From Paludibacteraceae bacterium (GTDB lineage Bacteria > Bacteroidota > Bacteroidia > Bacteroidales > Paludibacteraceae), in NCBI GenBank assembly GCA_017457295.1, contig JAFTHS010000007.1, positions 1 to 48,113 of the forward strand: 48,113 nucleotides of DNA, given 5' to 3'. The notes under the pieces are model-generated. The model saw nothing but the letters and a program-made list of their open reading frames with translations. It was not told the origin of the DNA and made no database searches. Both the position numbers and the translations under genes were made by a program. Below, piece after piece: positions 23,242-30,853 of this stretch (its first letter is position 1; each line of letters starts with the position of its first letter).

Positions 23242-24390
23242 ATGCAATTTCGCAACATAATAGGGCAAGAAGAGGTCAAGCAACAGCTCCGCCAAGCGGT
23301 GAGGGATGGGCGTATCCCGCATGCTCAGCTTTTCACTGGCATATCGGGGGTGGGAAAACTGCCTTTAGCGCTGGCTTATGCTCAGTACATTGCATGTCCC
23401 AACCGTACGGATGAAGACTCTTGTGGCACGTGTCCTACATGTTTGCAATACCAGAAATTGCAGCATCCTGACTTGCATTTCGCTTTCCCAATTGTGAAGG
23501 GAGATGCAGGAGATGTTTGCGATGATTTCATGGATAAGTTCCGCTCGATGATTCTTTCGCAACCCTACTTTGACATCGATGATTGGTATCGTTATTTGGG
23601 GGTAGAGACCAAGCAGGGAATGATCTACGAGAAGGAGAGTGGGGAGATCTTGCGTAAGTTGTCGCTCAAGAGTTTTGGCGATGGCTACAAGGTTATGATT
23701 ATTTGGCTGCCCGAAAAAATGCATGTCGCCTGTGCGAACAAACTGCTGAAATTATTAGAGGAACCACCGATGAAAACGGTGTTTTTGTTGGTAAGCGAGC
23801 AGCCAGAATTGCTATTGACTACCATCGTCTCTCGTACGCAAGAGGTGCGCGTACCACGCCTAACGGAAGCGGAGATTGCGGAGGTCTTGCTGCGAGACCA
23901 TTCCGATGTCTCTCCTTCGTTGGCTGCCGATATTGCTCATATGTCCAGCGGAAGCTACCTAACTGCGTTGAAAGTTGTGGATGAAAACGAGGGAAATAGC
24001 CAAAATTTCAACGATTTCGTGGCACTAATGCGCAATGCATGGCTGGTTGGGCAGAAAAAGGATTATAGTGCGTTGCTGCAATTGCGTAAGTGGAGTTTAG
24101 ATATGGCAGACTCCAACTTGGGGAGGGAGAAGCAAAAGGCATTCTTGCAGTATGCACAGCGACAATTGAGAGAAAACTACATATATAATTTTCATTGCGC
24201 AGACATGAACTACCAGACGGAGGCAGAAAGAAATTTCTCAAGCAAATTTGCGCCGTTTATTCACGAAAACAACGTCGAGCGAATGATGGATGAGTTATCC
24301 AAGGCCGAGCAGCAAATAGCTCAGAATGGTAATGCGAAAATCATTTTCTTTGACTTGTGTCTGCAAATGATAGTACTAGTAAAAAAATAA
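23242..24390 (+). CDS. holB: DNA polymerase III subunit delta'
   Basis: 382 residues. Clamp-loader AAA+ subunit. P-loop GISGVGKL (33-40; Leu in place of the usual Ser/Thr, in keeping with a delta' that does not hydrolyse ATP). Zinc module Cys52, Cys61, Cys64, Cys67 (DSCGTCPTC) follows. LLKLLEEPP and IVSRTQ (sensor-1 SRC-like region) are present. The C-terminal collar domain is about 270-382. First gene of a six-gene unit; ricT starts 4 bp after it. Confidence 0.92.
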   Translation: MQFRNIIGQEEVKQQLRQAVRDGRIPHAQLFTGISGVGKLPLALAYAQYIACPNRTDEDSCGTCPTCLQYQKLQHPDLHFAFPIVKGDAGDVCDDFMDKFRSMILSQPYFDIDDWYRYLGVETKQGMIYEKESGEILRKLSLKSFGDGYKVMIIWLPEKMHVACANKLLKLLEEPPMKTVFLLVSEQPELLLTTIVSRTQEVRVPRLTEAEIAEVLLRDHSDVSPSLAADIAHMSSGSYLTALKVVDENEGNSQNFNDFVALMRNAWLVGQKKDYSALLQLRKWSLDMADSNLGREKQKAFLQYAQRQLRENYIYNFHCADMNYQTEAERNFSSKFAPFIHENNVERMMDELSKAEQQIAQNGNAKIIFFDLCLQMIVLVKK

Positions 24391-24394
24391 TGGT

Positions 24395-25546
24395 ATGGAA
24401 GAAACATTTGTTATAGATAATGGCTCGTGCCAAATCTCACGAAAGTCATGCAACCGCAATTCGCATCACATGTTGCCTGTGGTGGATTGGATGAGTGATG
24501 TTCCTAAAACGCCCGATGAATCCGACCTTGTAGAGGTGCAATTCAAGAACACGCGCAAGGGGTATTACCACAATGCTGAGCACTTGCCTCTGGAGAAGGG
24601 TTCTGTGATTATTGTAGAGGCCAACCCTGGCTGCGACATGGGCGAAGTCACACTCACAGGGCGTTTGGTGGCCACTCAAATCAAGAAAAATCGTATCAAC
24701 ACCGAGAGATATGAGATTCGCAACGTGATCCGTCTTGCTACCGATGCCGACTTGCAGCGTGCTGCGGAAGCGCATGCCAAGGAGCAAGATACTATGATTC
24801 AAGCGCGCCAATTGGCCAAATCGCTTGGCCTTGAAATGAAAATTGGCGATGTCGAATATCAAGGCGATGGCACCAAGGCAATCTTTTATTATATTGCCGA
24901 GGGACGTGTCGATTTCCGCCAACTTATCAAAGTATATGCCGAAACATTTCGCGTGCGAATCGAGATGAAGCAGATTGGTGCTCGCCAAGAGGCTGGACGC
25001 ATTGGTGGCACAGGCCCCTGCGGAAGAGAACTTTGCTGTTCGACATGGATGACGCAATTCACATCTGTAGGAACGAATGCGGCAAGATTGCAAAATATAT
25101 CGTTGAATCCGCAGAAATTAGCAGGTCAATGTGCTAAACTCAAGTGCTGTTTGAACTACGAAGTGCCTGTCTACGAGGAGGCAGTCAAGAAGTTGCCATC
25201 ACGCCACCATACTTTGGAAACGAAGGATGCTACCTACTATTTCTTCTCTTCCGATCCTATCAAAGGTGAGATTACATACTCTACCGATTCTCACCGACCA
25301 ATGAATTTGCAAACGATATCTGCCAAGATGGCACGAGATATCATTGAGATGAATTGTCGTGGCGAAAAACCCATCTCATTAGGAGGCAAGCAATCATCAA
25401 GCGAATTGATTGAAATAGATTATCAGAATGTAGTAGGACAAGATGATTTGACGCGTTTCGATAAGAAGAAAAACAATCGCAATCGCAACAACAACGGACG
25501 CCGTCGCGACAATCATTCGCGCAATCAACAATCCAATAAAGCGTAA
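24395..25546 (+). CDS. ricT: PSP1-domain regulatory protein (RicT/YaaT family)
   Basis: 383 residues. The PSP1 core spans about 80-180 and is followed by the family's Cys-rich segment GPCGRELCC...GQCAKLKCCLNYE (210-250), which in RicT relatives binds Fe-S clusters. The last 30 residues are Asn/Arg-rich (NNRNRNNNGRRRD) and probably contact RNA or stay disordered. In Bacillus the Ric complex affects RNA processing; in Bacteroidota the role is not known. The order holB-ricT-gldH is a Bacteroidota hallmark. Confidence 0.88.
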   Translation: MEETFVIDNGSCQISRKSCNRNSHHMLPVVDWMSDVPKTPDESDLVEVQFKNTRKGYYHNAEHLPLEKGSVIIVEANPGCDMGEVTLTGRLVATQIKKNRINTERYEIRNVIRLATDADLQRAAEAHAKEQDTMIQARQLAKSLGLEMKIGDVEYQGDGTKAIFYYIAEGRVDFRQLIKVYAETFRVRIEMKQIGARQEAGRIGGTGPCGRELCCSTWMTQFTSVGTNAARLQNISLNPQKLAGQCAKLKCCLNYEVPVYEEAVKKLPSRHHTLETKDATYYFFSSDPIKGEITYSTDSHRPMNLQTISAKMARDIIEMNCRGEKPISLGGKQSSSELIEIDYQNVVGQDDLTRFDKKKNNRNRNNNGRRRDNHSRNQQSNKA

Positions 25547-25582
25547 GGAAATATTGTTCAAAAAAATATAACAATATTGTTC

Positions 25583-26053
25583 ATGAGAAGACTACTATTA
25601 ATAATATTAGGTGCTGCGGCTATCCTAACTGCTTGTCAGCCTGAGCGGATATATAGCGAGTTTCATTCGATTTCAACGGATGGATGGCACAAGGATTCTG
25701 TTCTGCGCTATGAAATAAATATCGTAGATAGTATATCGAAATTTGATGTGTTGATTACTCTGCGCCACAATGCACAATATCCATATCAAAATATGTGGAT
25801 GTTTGTGAATGAATGGTATGGTGGTTTGCTTCTACAGCGCGATACTATTGAATGTGACTTAGCCGATTCATATGGTCGTTGGTTGGGCAATGGGGCTAGT
25901 ATATACGAATTGCCTTTGCTATACACTTCGTCCTATCAGTTTGCTCGAACGGGAGAATATCTATTCACCATTCAGCATGGAATGCGCACCGAATGGTTGC
26001 AAGGTATAACGGATATTGGTTTGATAATAGAAGAAAGTAATGGGAAAAAATAA
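25583..26053 (+). CDS. gldH: Gliding motility lipoprotein GldH
   Basis: 156 residues from the ATG at 25583; a TTG two codons earlier is less likely. Signal MRRLLLIILGAAAILTAC with lipobox (Cys18). The body shows the GldH pattern: YSEFHSISTDGWHKDSVLRYE, NMWMFVNEW, and the ADSYGRWLGNG motif (about 98-108). GldH is needed for gliding/type IX secretion in Flavobacterium; in non-gliding Bacteroidales it travels with T9SS, fitting the T9SS-tailed proteins in this window. An AATATTGTTCA direct repeat lies just upstream. It overlaps trmB by 14 bp. Confidence 0.88.
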   Translation: MRRLLLIILGAAAILTACQPERIYSEFHSISTDGWHKDSVLRYEINIVDSISKFDVLITLRHNAQYPYQNMWMFVNEWYGGLLLQRDTIECDLADSYGRWLGNGASIYELPLLYTSSYQFARTGEYLFTIQHGMRTEWLQGITDIGLIIEESNGKK

Positions 26054-26807
26054 GCTGAAAAAGTTCGCTGAAATGGAGACTTTTCACAACGTGTTTCAGT
26101 GTGGAGCACGTGAGGTGATAGAGGACAATCCTGCTGTGGCTATGGCAGGACATTGGCGTGAGAAATATTTTCACAATGACAATCCAATCGTATTGGAATT
26201 GGGTTGCGGACGAGGTGAATATACGGTAGGGTTGGCGCAGCGTGACCCAAGCAAGAATTATATTGGTGTGGATATCAAGGGAGCTCGTATGTGGGCTGGT
26301 GCCAAGTTAGCTGAGCAAAGTGGCATGACCAATGTGGCTTTTCTGCGAACGAATATTGAGATGTTAAGTCGTTTCTTTTCTACCGATGAAATCGATGAGA
26401 TTTGGATTACTTTCCCCGATCCGCAGATGAAGAAAGCTACCAAGCGACTCACATCCACATTCTTCATGCAACGATATATGCAGATATTGCGTCCAGAGGG
26501 GCTTATTCATCTCAAGACGGACAGCCCTTTCCTATATACATATACGCAAGCGATGGTCAAGGAGAACGCATACCCTATCATGGTTGATACCAATGATTTA
26601 TATGCAGCGCAACCTTCTGAGGCAATAGAAGATGCACGTTGTTTGCAAACGCACTACGAAAAGCAATGGCTAGATCGAGGACTAACAATCAAGTACCTGA
26701 CTTGGCGATTACCTTCGAATCCATCGCTAGTTGAACCCGAAATAGAAATCGAAAAAGATACTTATCGTTCATACGGTCGTAATTATGTATCCACAACAAA
26801 TCATTGA
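26040..26807 (+). CDS. trmB: tRNA (guanine-N7-)-methyltransferase
   Basis: 255 residues. SAM-binding motif VLELGCGRGEYT (51-62), GVDIKGARMW (75-84), and the TrmB signature TFPDPQMKKATKRL (about 124-137), where Asp and Pro are conserved. Methylates G46 in the variable loop of tRNAs. The C-terminus ends in the usual charged tail. It overlaps the mrp start by 23 bp. Confidence 0.93.
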   Translation: MGKNKLKKFAEMETFHNVFQCGAREVIEDNPAVAMAGHWREKYFHNDNPIVLELGCGRGEYTVGLAQRDPSKNYIGVDIKGARMWAGAKLAEQSGMTNVAFLRTNIEMLSRFFSTDEIDEIWITFPDPQMKKATKRLTSTFFMQRYMQILRPEGLIHLKTDSPFLYTYTQAMVKENAYPIMVDTNDLYAAQPSEAIEDARCLQTHYEKQWLDRGLTIKYLTWRLPSNPSLVEPEIEIEKDTYRSYGRNYVSTTNH

Positions 26808-27825
26808 TGCTCTACAGCATGTACGCTATCCTGGCACAGGAAAAAATCTAATTGAGGCAGGAATGTTGGAAGATGATATTCGGATTTCTGGTCTCGAAGT
26901 TTCCTTCTCTCTCATCTTCGACAAAGACAACGACCCATTCCGCAAATCTGTGGTCAAAGCAGCGGAAGTGGCTATTCAAACATATGTTGATGCGAATGCC
27001 GCAGTCCATATTCATTCCAAGTTCCGCAAACAGAACATGCCGATGAAATCGGACGATTCTTCCAGTTGGCATGCCCAATATACTATTGCTATTCACTCTG
27101 GAAAAGGTGGAGTGGGAAAATCCACTATCTCTGCTAATCTGGCAATCACACTTGCCAAAATGGGCTACCGCGTGGGCTTATTAGACGCCGATATTCACGG
27201 ACCATCTATTCCAAAGATGTTTCATACCGAGGGCTGTCGTCCTGTTTCTACTCCTGTTAATGGGCGCAATCTTATTGAGCCTATCGAGCAATATGGTGTA
27301 AAAATGCTATCAATTGGCTTCTTTGTTGATCCTCAGCAGGCAGTAGTTTGGCGTGGAGGAATGGCGAGCAACGCCATTAAACAACTGATTCAAGATGCCA
27401 ACTGGGGAGAATTAGACTATTTTCTCATCGACTTACCTCCAGGAACAAGCGACATCCACCTCACATTGGTGCAGCATCTTCAACTTACAGGTGCTATTGT
27501 GGTTACTACCCCTCAGCCTGTTGCTTTGGTTGATGCACGTAAGGGAGTGGATATGTTCCGTAACGACAAAATCAATGTCCCTGTTTTGGGATTAATCGAG
27601 AATATGGCTTGGTTTACTCCTGCTGAACTGCCCAATAATCGCTACTATATATTTGGTAAAGATGGTGGCAAGCAACTTGCAGAAGAACTCAATATCCCAT
27701 TGCTCGGACAAGTACCACTTGTACAATCCATCCGCGAAGGTGGCGATGAGGGTGCACCAATCTCATTGCAAGATGGCCACCCTGCGGCACAAATGTTTGA
27801 ATCTATATGTCAGCACCTAAAATAA
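26785..27825 (+). CDS. Mrp/NBP35-type iron-sulfur carrier ATPase
   Basis: 346 residues. N-terminal MIP18-like domain (1-80) and a ParA/MinD-like P-loop domain with GKGGVGKS at 106-113, LLDADIHGPSIPKMF and DLPPGTSDIHLTL. Transfers Fe-S clusters to apo-proteins. The CPHC cysteine pair that binds the bridging cluster in many Mrp proteins is missing: the site reads NMAWFTPAELPNNRYYIFG. I take this to be the form usual in Bacteroidales. It overlaps MATE by 19 bp. Confidence 0.9.
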   Translation: MYPQQIIDALQHVRYPGTGKNLIEAGMLEDDIRISGLEVSFSLIFDKDNDPFRKSVVKAAEVAIQTYVDANAAVHIHSKFRKQNMPMKSDDSSSWHAQYTIAIHSGKGGVGKSTISANLAITLAKMGYRVGLLDADIHGPSIPKMFHTEGCRPVSTPVNGRNLIEPIEQYGVKMLSIGFFVDPQQAVVWRGGMASNAIKQLIQDANWGELDYFLIDLPPGTSDIHLTLVQHLQLTGAIVVTTPQPVALVDARKGVDMFRNDKINVPVLGLIENMAWFTPAELPNNRYYIFGKDGGKQLAEELNIPLLGQVPLVQSIREGGDEGAPISLQDGHPAAQMFESICQHLK

Positions 27826-29204
27826 CCGAACTCGGCACTCAATCCATTCGTAGCTTGCTACTCAAGTATGCCTTGCCTGGTATTATTGCCATGACAGCTA
27901 CTTCGCTATACAATATGGTGGACTCAATCTTCATTGGGCATGGTGTAGGAGCAATGGCATTGTCTGGATTAACAATAGCCAAACCCTTCATGGATATTTG
28001 TGCTGCTTTTGGTAGTCTGGTGGGAGTTGGAGCCAGTTCGTTGGTTGCTATCAAGTTAGGTGAGAAAGACTACCGTTCAGCCAACGATGTATTGGCAAAT
28101 GTCATACTGCTGAATGTGCTGTTGGGTGCTTTGGTAATGGTAGTAGGATTATATTGGTTAGATCCTATCTTGTATGCTTTTGGAGCGAGCGAAGTGACTA
28201 TTACCTATGCTCATGAATATATGGAGGTAATTTTGTGGGCAAATATATTGACGCATATTTACTACGGACTCAATAGCATGTTGCGTTCAATAGGTCACCC
28301 CAAAGTAGCTATGGTATCTACCATCGTGGCGGTGGTGGCGAATATTATTCTAGACCCTATCTTTATCTTCGTATTGGATATGGGGGTACGAGGTGCGGCA
28401 TTAGCGACTGTACTTTCACAAGCGGTAGCAGTAATTGGGCAAATGGTGATATTCCTTAATCCTAAAGAAGTAATCTATTTCCACCGCGGCATATGGCGTC
28501 TCAAACGCGATATTACCATGCGTGCTTTGGGTATAGGCATGGCGCCTTTCTTGATGCACATGGCAGCTTGCTTTGTGGTCATTGTCCTCAACAACCAACT
28601 CAAGCGTTATGGAGGCGACATGGCGATTGCTACATTCGGAATGACTAACCGCTTTATGTTCTTCTTCTCGATGATTGTGATGGGTATCAATCAGGGTATG
28701 CAACCTATAGTAGGGTATAACTACGGTGCCAACCTATATCCTCGTATGATGCGTGCTTTCAAGTTGTCCGTCTATTGCGCCACTTGTGTAATGGGAGGAT
28801 TATGGTTGTTTGGAGTGATATGGCCAGAAGGGTTCATTCGTTTGTTTACTCACGACGAACTGTTGATAGCGCAATCTATTGCGCCTGCGCGCATTATGTT
28901 ATGCGTGATGTTTATGGTGGGATTCCCAATGATTACGGGTAATTTCTATACATCTATTGGCATGTCGGGGAAAGCAATATTCCTTAGTCTTTCGCGTCAA
29001 GTATTATTCTTGATTCCACTAATGTTGTTGTTGCCTAAACTATTAGGTGTATGGGAAGTTACTACGCACTTTTCTCCTATCTGGGGGGTGTGGTGGAGTT
29101 TGCCTATCAGCGATGCTCTTTCTGCGATTACTGCGGCCATACTTATCAATCGCGATATGCGCAAGTTCAAAGTTGCGCCTCATCTTCCCACCGACAATGC
29201 ATAG
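27807..29204 (+). CDS. MATE family multidrug/Na+-coupled efflux transporter
   Basis: 465 residues, about 12 membrane helices in two homologous halves. The first half begins ALPGIIAMTATSLYNMVDSIFIGHGVG, the MATE start with conserved Pro and the VDSIFIG motif. The second half repeats this pattern from about residue 235 (GIGMAPFLMHMAACFVVIVLNNQL). Exports cationic compounds using Na+ or H+ gradients; substrate unknown. Last gene of the holB unit; its 3' end overlaps the convergent T9SS-tailed gene by 25 bp. Confidence 0.92.
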   Translation: MSAPKITELGTQSIRSLLLKYALPGIIAMTATSLYNMVDSIFIGHGVGAMALSGLTIAKPFMDICAAFGSLVGVGASSLVAIKLGEKDYRSANDVLANVILLNVLLGALVMVVGLYWLDPILYAFGASEVTITYAHEYMEVILWANILTHIYYGLNSMLRSIGHPKVAMVSTIVAVVANIILDPIFIFVLDMGVRGAALATVLSQAVAVIGQMVIFLNPKEVIYFHRGIWRLKRDITMRALGIGMAPFLMHMAACFVVIVLNNQLKRYGGDMAIATFGMTNRFMFFFSMIVMGINQGMQPIVGYNYGANLYPRMMRAFKLSVYCATCVMGGLWLFGVIWPEGFIRLFTHDELLIAQSIAPARIMLCVMFMVGFPMITGNFYTSIGMSGKAIFLSLSRQVLFLIPLMLLLPKLLGVWEVTTHFSPIWGVWWSLPISDALSAITAAILINRDMRKFKVAPHLPTDNA

Positions 29205-30175
29205 CGCTGGCGAAGGGTAGGAATAGTGGGTGATTGGATCTCTATGTGCAATACATATACCCCTATATCTACTATTTGACCATTCATATTGGTTCCGTCC
29301 CAACAGACCATACCTTCTGATGAAGAGGACACTTGTGGCACATGTTTTACCAGTACTCCATTGGCTGTATAGATAGACAACTTTGCTGTGGTCTTTTGGG
29401 TGGGCACATAGTAGGTAATACATGCTTCGTCTTCCCAGCCATCACCATTAGGGGAAATACTTTCTGTTTGTAGTTGTATAGAGGCCTTGTTGTAGGTTTC
29501 TTCATCGGTGAGTGGTGTGTTTTGCACTTCTCCTTTTACGTAGATATCATCTATATAAAAGTCATAACCACGCTTCTTGCTATTCTTTATCACGATAGCA
29601 CTATATTTACTGCTGAGCATAGGAACAAAGCATTCGCCTTCTTTGGTCCATACACTATCTTTCCCCTCTACTAACGAGTATAAATGCATTACGCCATCTT
29701 CTGAACGCGTTACGCGAACATGTACATACGAGGCATCTGCATCCAATAGCTTCTTCCGAGTAGTATCCTCAATGATTTTCCGTGCCTCGCCCTCTGTTTG
29801 TTGATAAAGAGTTATATTCTTGTTTGCTCCCCCTATCTGTACAAAGAGGCCATTGCTGCTAATGTCGTCTTCCTCCAAGGCAATGTAAAACCGAATTAGA
29901 TTATATGCGCTGCATGTTCCTGAAATACGTACCCAAAACTTCCATTCCGCATCAATGGCTGCGGTGCTTTCGTGAAAAAGCACACTTTCTGCAGCTTCGG
30001 CTGCTTGACTTTGTAGTTGTCCTTGTTTATTGATGGCAAACGACTCCCAATTGCCCCACCATACCATTTGTGAATGTTCTGGATTCGAGAAATCGTCCTG
30101 CCATTCTTCTGCTATTGCTGAGCAGCATACTAATAAACCAATCAACAAGAGGAAACTTCTTGGTAACTTTTTCAT
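29180..30175 (-). CDS. Exported protein with gliding/T9SS-type (CHU_C/FlgD-like) C-terminal domain
   Basis: 331 residues. Signal peptide MKKLPRSFLLLIGLLVCCSAIA (cleavage near 22-23). Residues 25-215 form a beta-rich, jelly-roll-like domain (EEWQDDFSNPEHSQMVWWGNWESF, FYIDDIYVKGEV) similar to carbohydrate-binding or concanavalin-like folds. The C-terminal ~90 residues start with SISPNGDGWEDEACITYYVP and contain SIYTANGVLVK and DGTNMNGQIVDIGVYVLHIEI, the classical gliding-motility-associated/FlgD-Ig pattern used for T9SS export or surface anchoring. It overlaps the upstream DUF4294 gene by 4 bp (ATGA). Confidence 0.8.
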   Translation of the reverse strand: MKKLPRSFLLLIGLLVCCSAIAEEWQDDFSNPEHSQMVWWGNWESFAINKQGQLQSQAAEAAESVLFHESTAAIDAEWKFWVRISGTCSAYNLIRFYIALEEDDISSNGLFVQIGGANKNITLYQQTEGEARKIIEDTTRKKLLDADASYVHVRVTRSEDGVMHLYSLVEGKDSVWTKEGECFVPMLSSKYSAIVIKNSKKRGYDFYIDDIYVKGEVQNTPLTDEETYNKASIQLQTESISPNGDGWEDEACITYYVPTQKTTAKLSIYTANGVLVKHVPQVSSSSEGMVCWDGTNMNGQIVDIGVYVLHIEIQSPTIPTLRQRYALSVGR

Positions 30176-30750
30176 AACATACCTGCCTCTACCAAGTTTA
30201 TCACACGTTCTACGATGCGATCTTTATCATCTGCATCATATTCTTCCTTAAGGTCATTCTTGAATAGTTTAGCCACGAACTGCCAGAAATTGGCACTTGC
30301 CTTACCCCTATAATGCTTAATTATTTCGTAACTCGTTCTATCACTTTCTCTATCCATAAGTTTCATCAGCATCTGCCCCTGTGAGGCCGTCATGTGACGA
30401 AAATCATTCTCGTATTTCCTAAATAGGTACTTCTCGTGTTGTCTCCACCATTTGCGACGTGCTTTATCGTCAGGCAACAAAGCCAACTGATGGTCAGCTA
30501 CTTGCATTTCTTTTGTTAATTCCTTGGCAAAGGGGAGGGTTTTCTTCACATCGCGAACAGTCTTCCAATAGAAACGTTCTTGTTTCTTGTTTTTGAAGAC
30601 CATCTTTGGGTACACCCACACATCCTGCATTCGAGCCAAGTAGAAGGTGTCATTTTGATTTATTTGCAGCATTACGGAATCCACAACACTTTGGCTATAT
30701 ACCAAGTTTGTGAATACGAATATAACGAGTATGCAAAAAATCTTCTTCAT
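30172..30750 (-). CDS. DUF4294 family exported protein
   Basis: 192 residues. Signal peptide MKKIFCILVIFVFTNLVYS, then a highly charged helical protein with the DUF4294 features YLARMQDVWVYP, RFYWKTVRDVKKTLPFAKEL and the C-terminal FNQ-like DRIVERVINLVEAG. The family occurs in Bacteroidota only and has no known activity; it is thought to be periplasmic. It overlaps the T9SS-tailed gene by 4 bp, so the two are probably translated together. Confidence 0.85.
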   Translation of the reverse strand: MKKIFCILVIFVFTNLVYSQSVVDSVMLQINQNDTFYLARMQDVWVYPKMVFKNKKQERFYWKTVRDVKKTLPFAKELTKEMQVADHQLALLPDDKARRKWWRQHEKYLFRKYENDFRHMTASQGQMLMKLMDRESDRTSYEIIKHYRGKASANFWQFVAKLFKNDLKEEYDADDKDRIVERVINLVEAGML

Positions 30751-30788
30751 ACTTAGTCAAAACGGAACGTCAGGGGAGCGGATTTTTG

Positions 30789-30821
30789 TATACCCTTGGT
30801 ATAGGTTTAGTATACCCTTGA
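30789..30821. repeat. Tandem repeat, period 11 bp, three units (middle one degenerate)
   Basis: TATACCCTTGG (30789), TATAGGTTTAG (30800), TATACCCTTGA (30811). The outer two share 10 of 11 bases. It sits between the end of the amidase C gene and the DUF4294 gene. Confidence 0.65.
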
Positions 30822-30853
30822 TGCAAGATTGATCAGCAAAGATCAATCTTGCA
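30822..30853 (-). terminator. Perfect 13-bp hairpin at the end of the amidase C gene
   Basis: TGCAAGATTGATC / GATCAATCTTGCA with a 6-nt loop; the stem includes the stop codon of the amidase C gene (30843-30845). There is no T-run behind it on the minus strand, so it may stop or protect the mRNA only partially. Confidence 0.6.
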
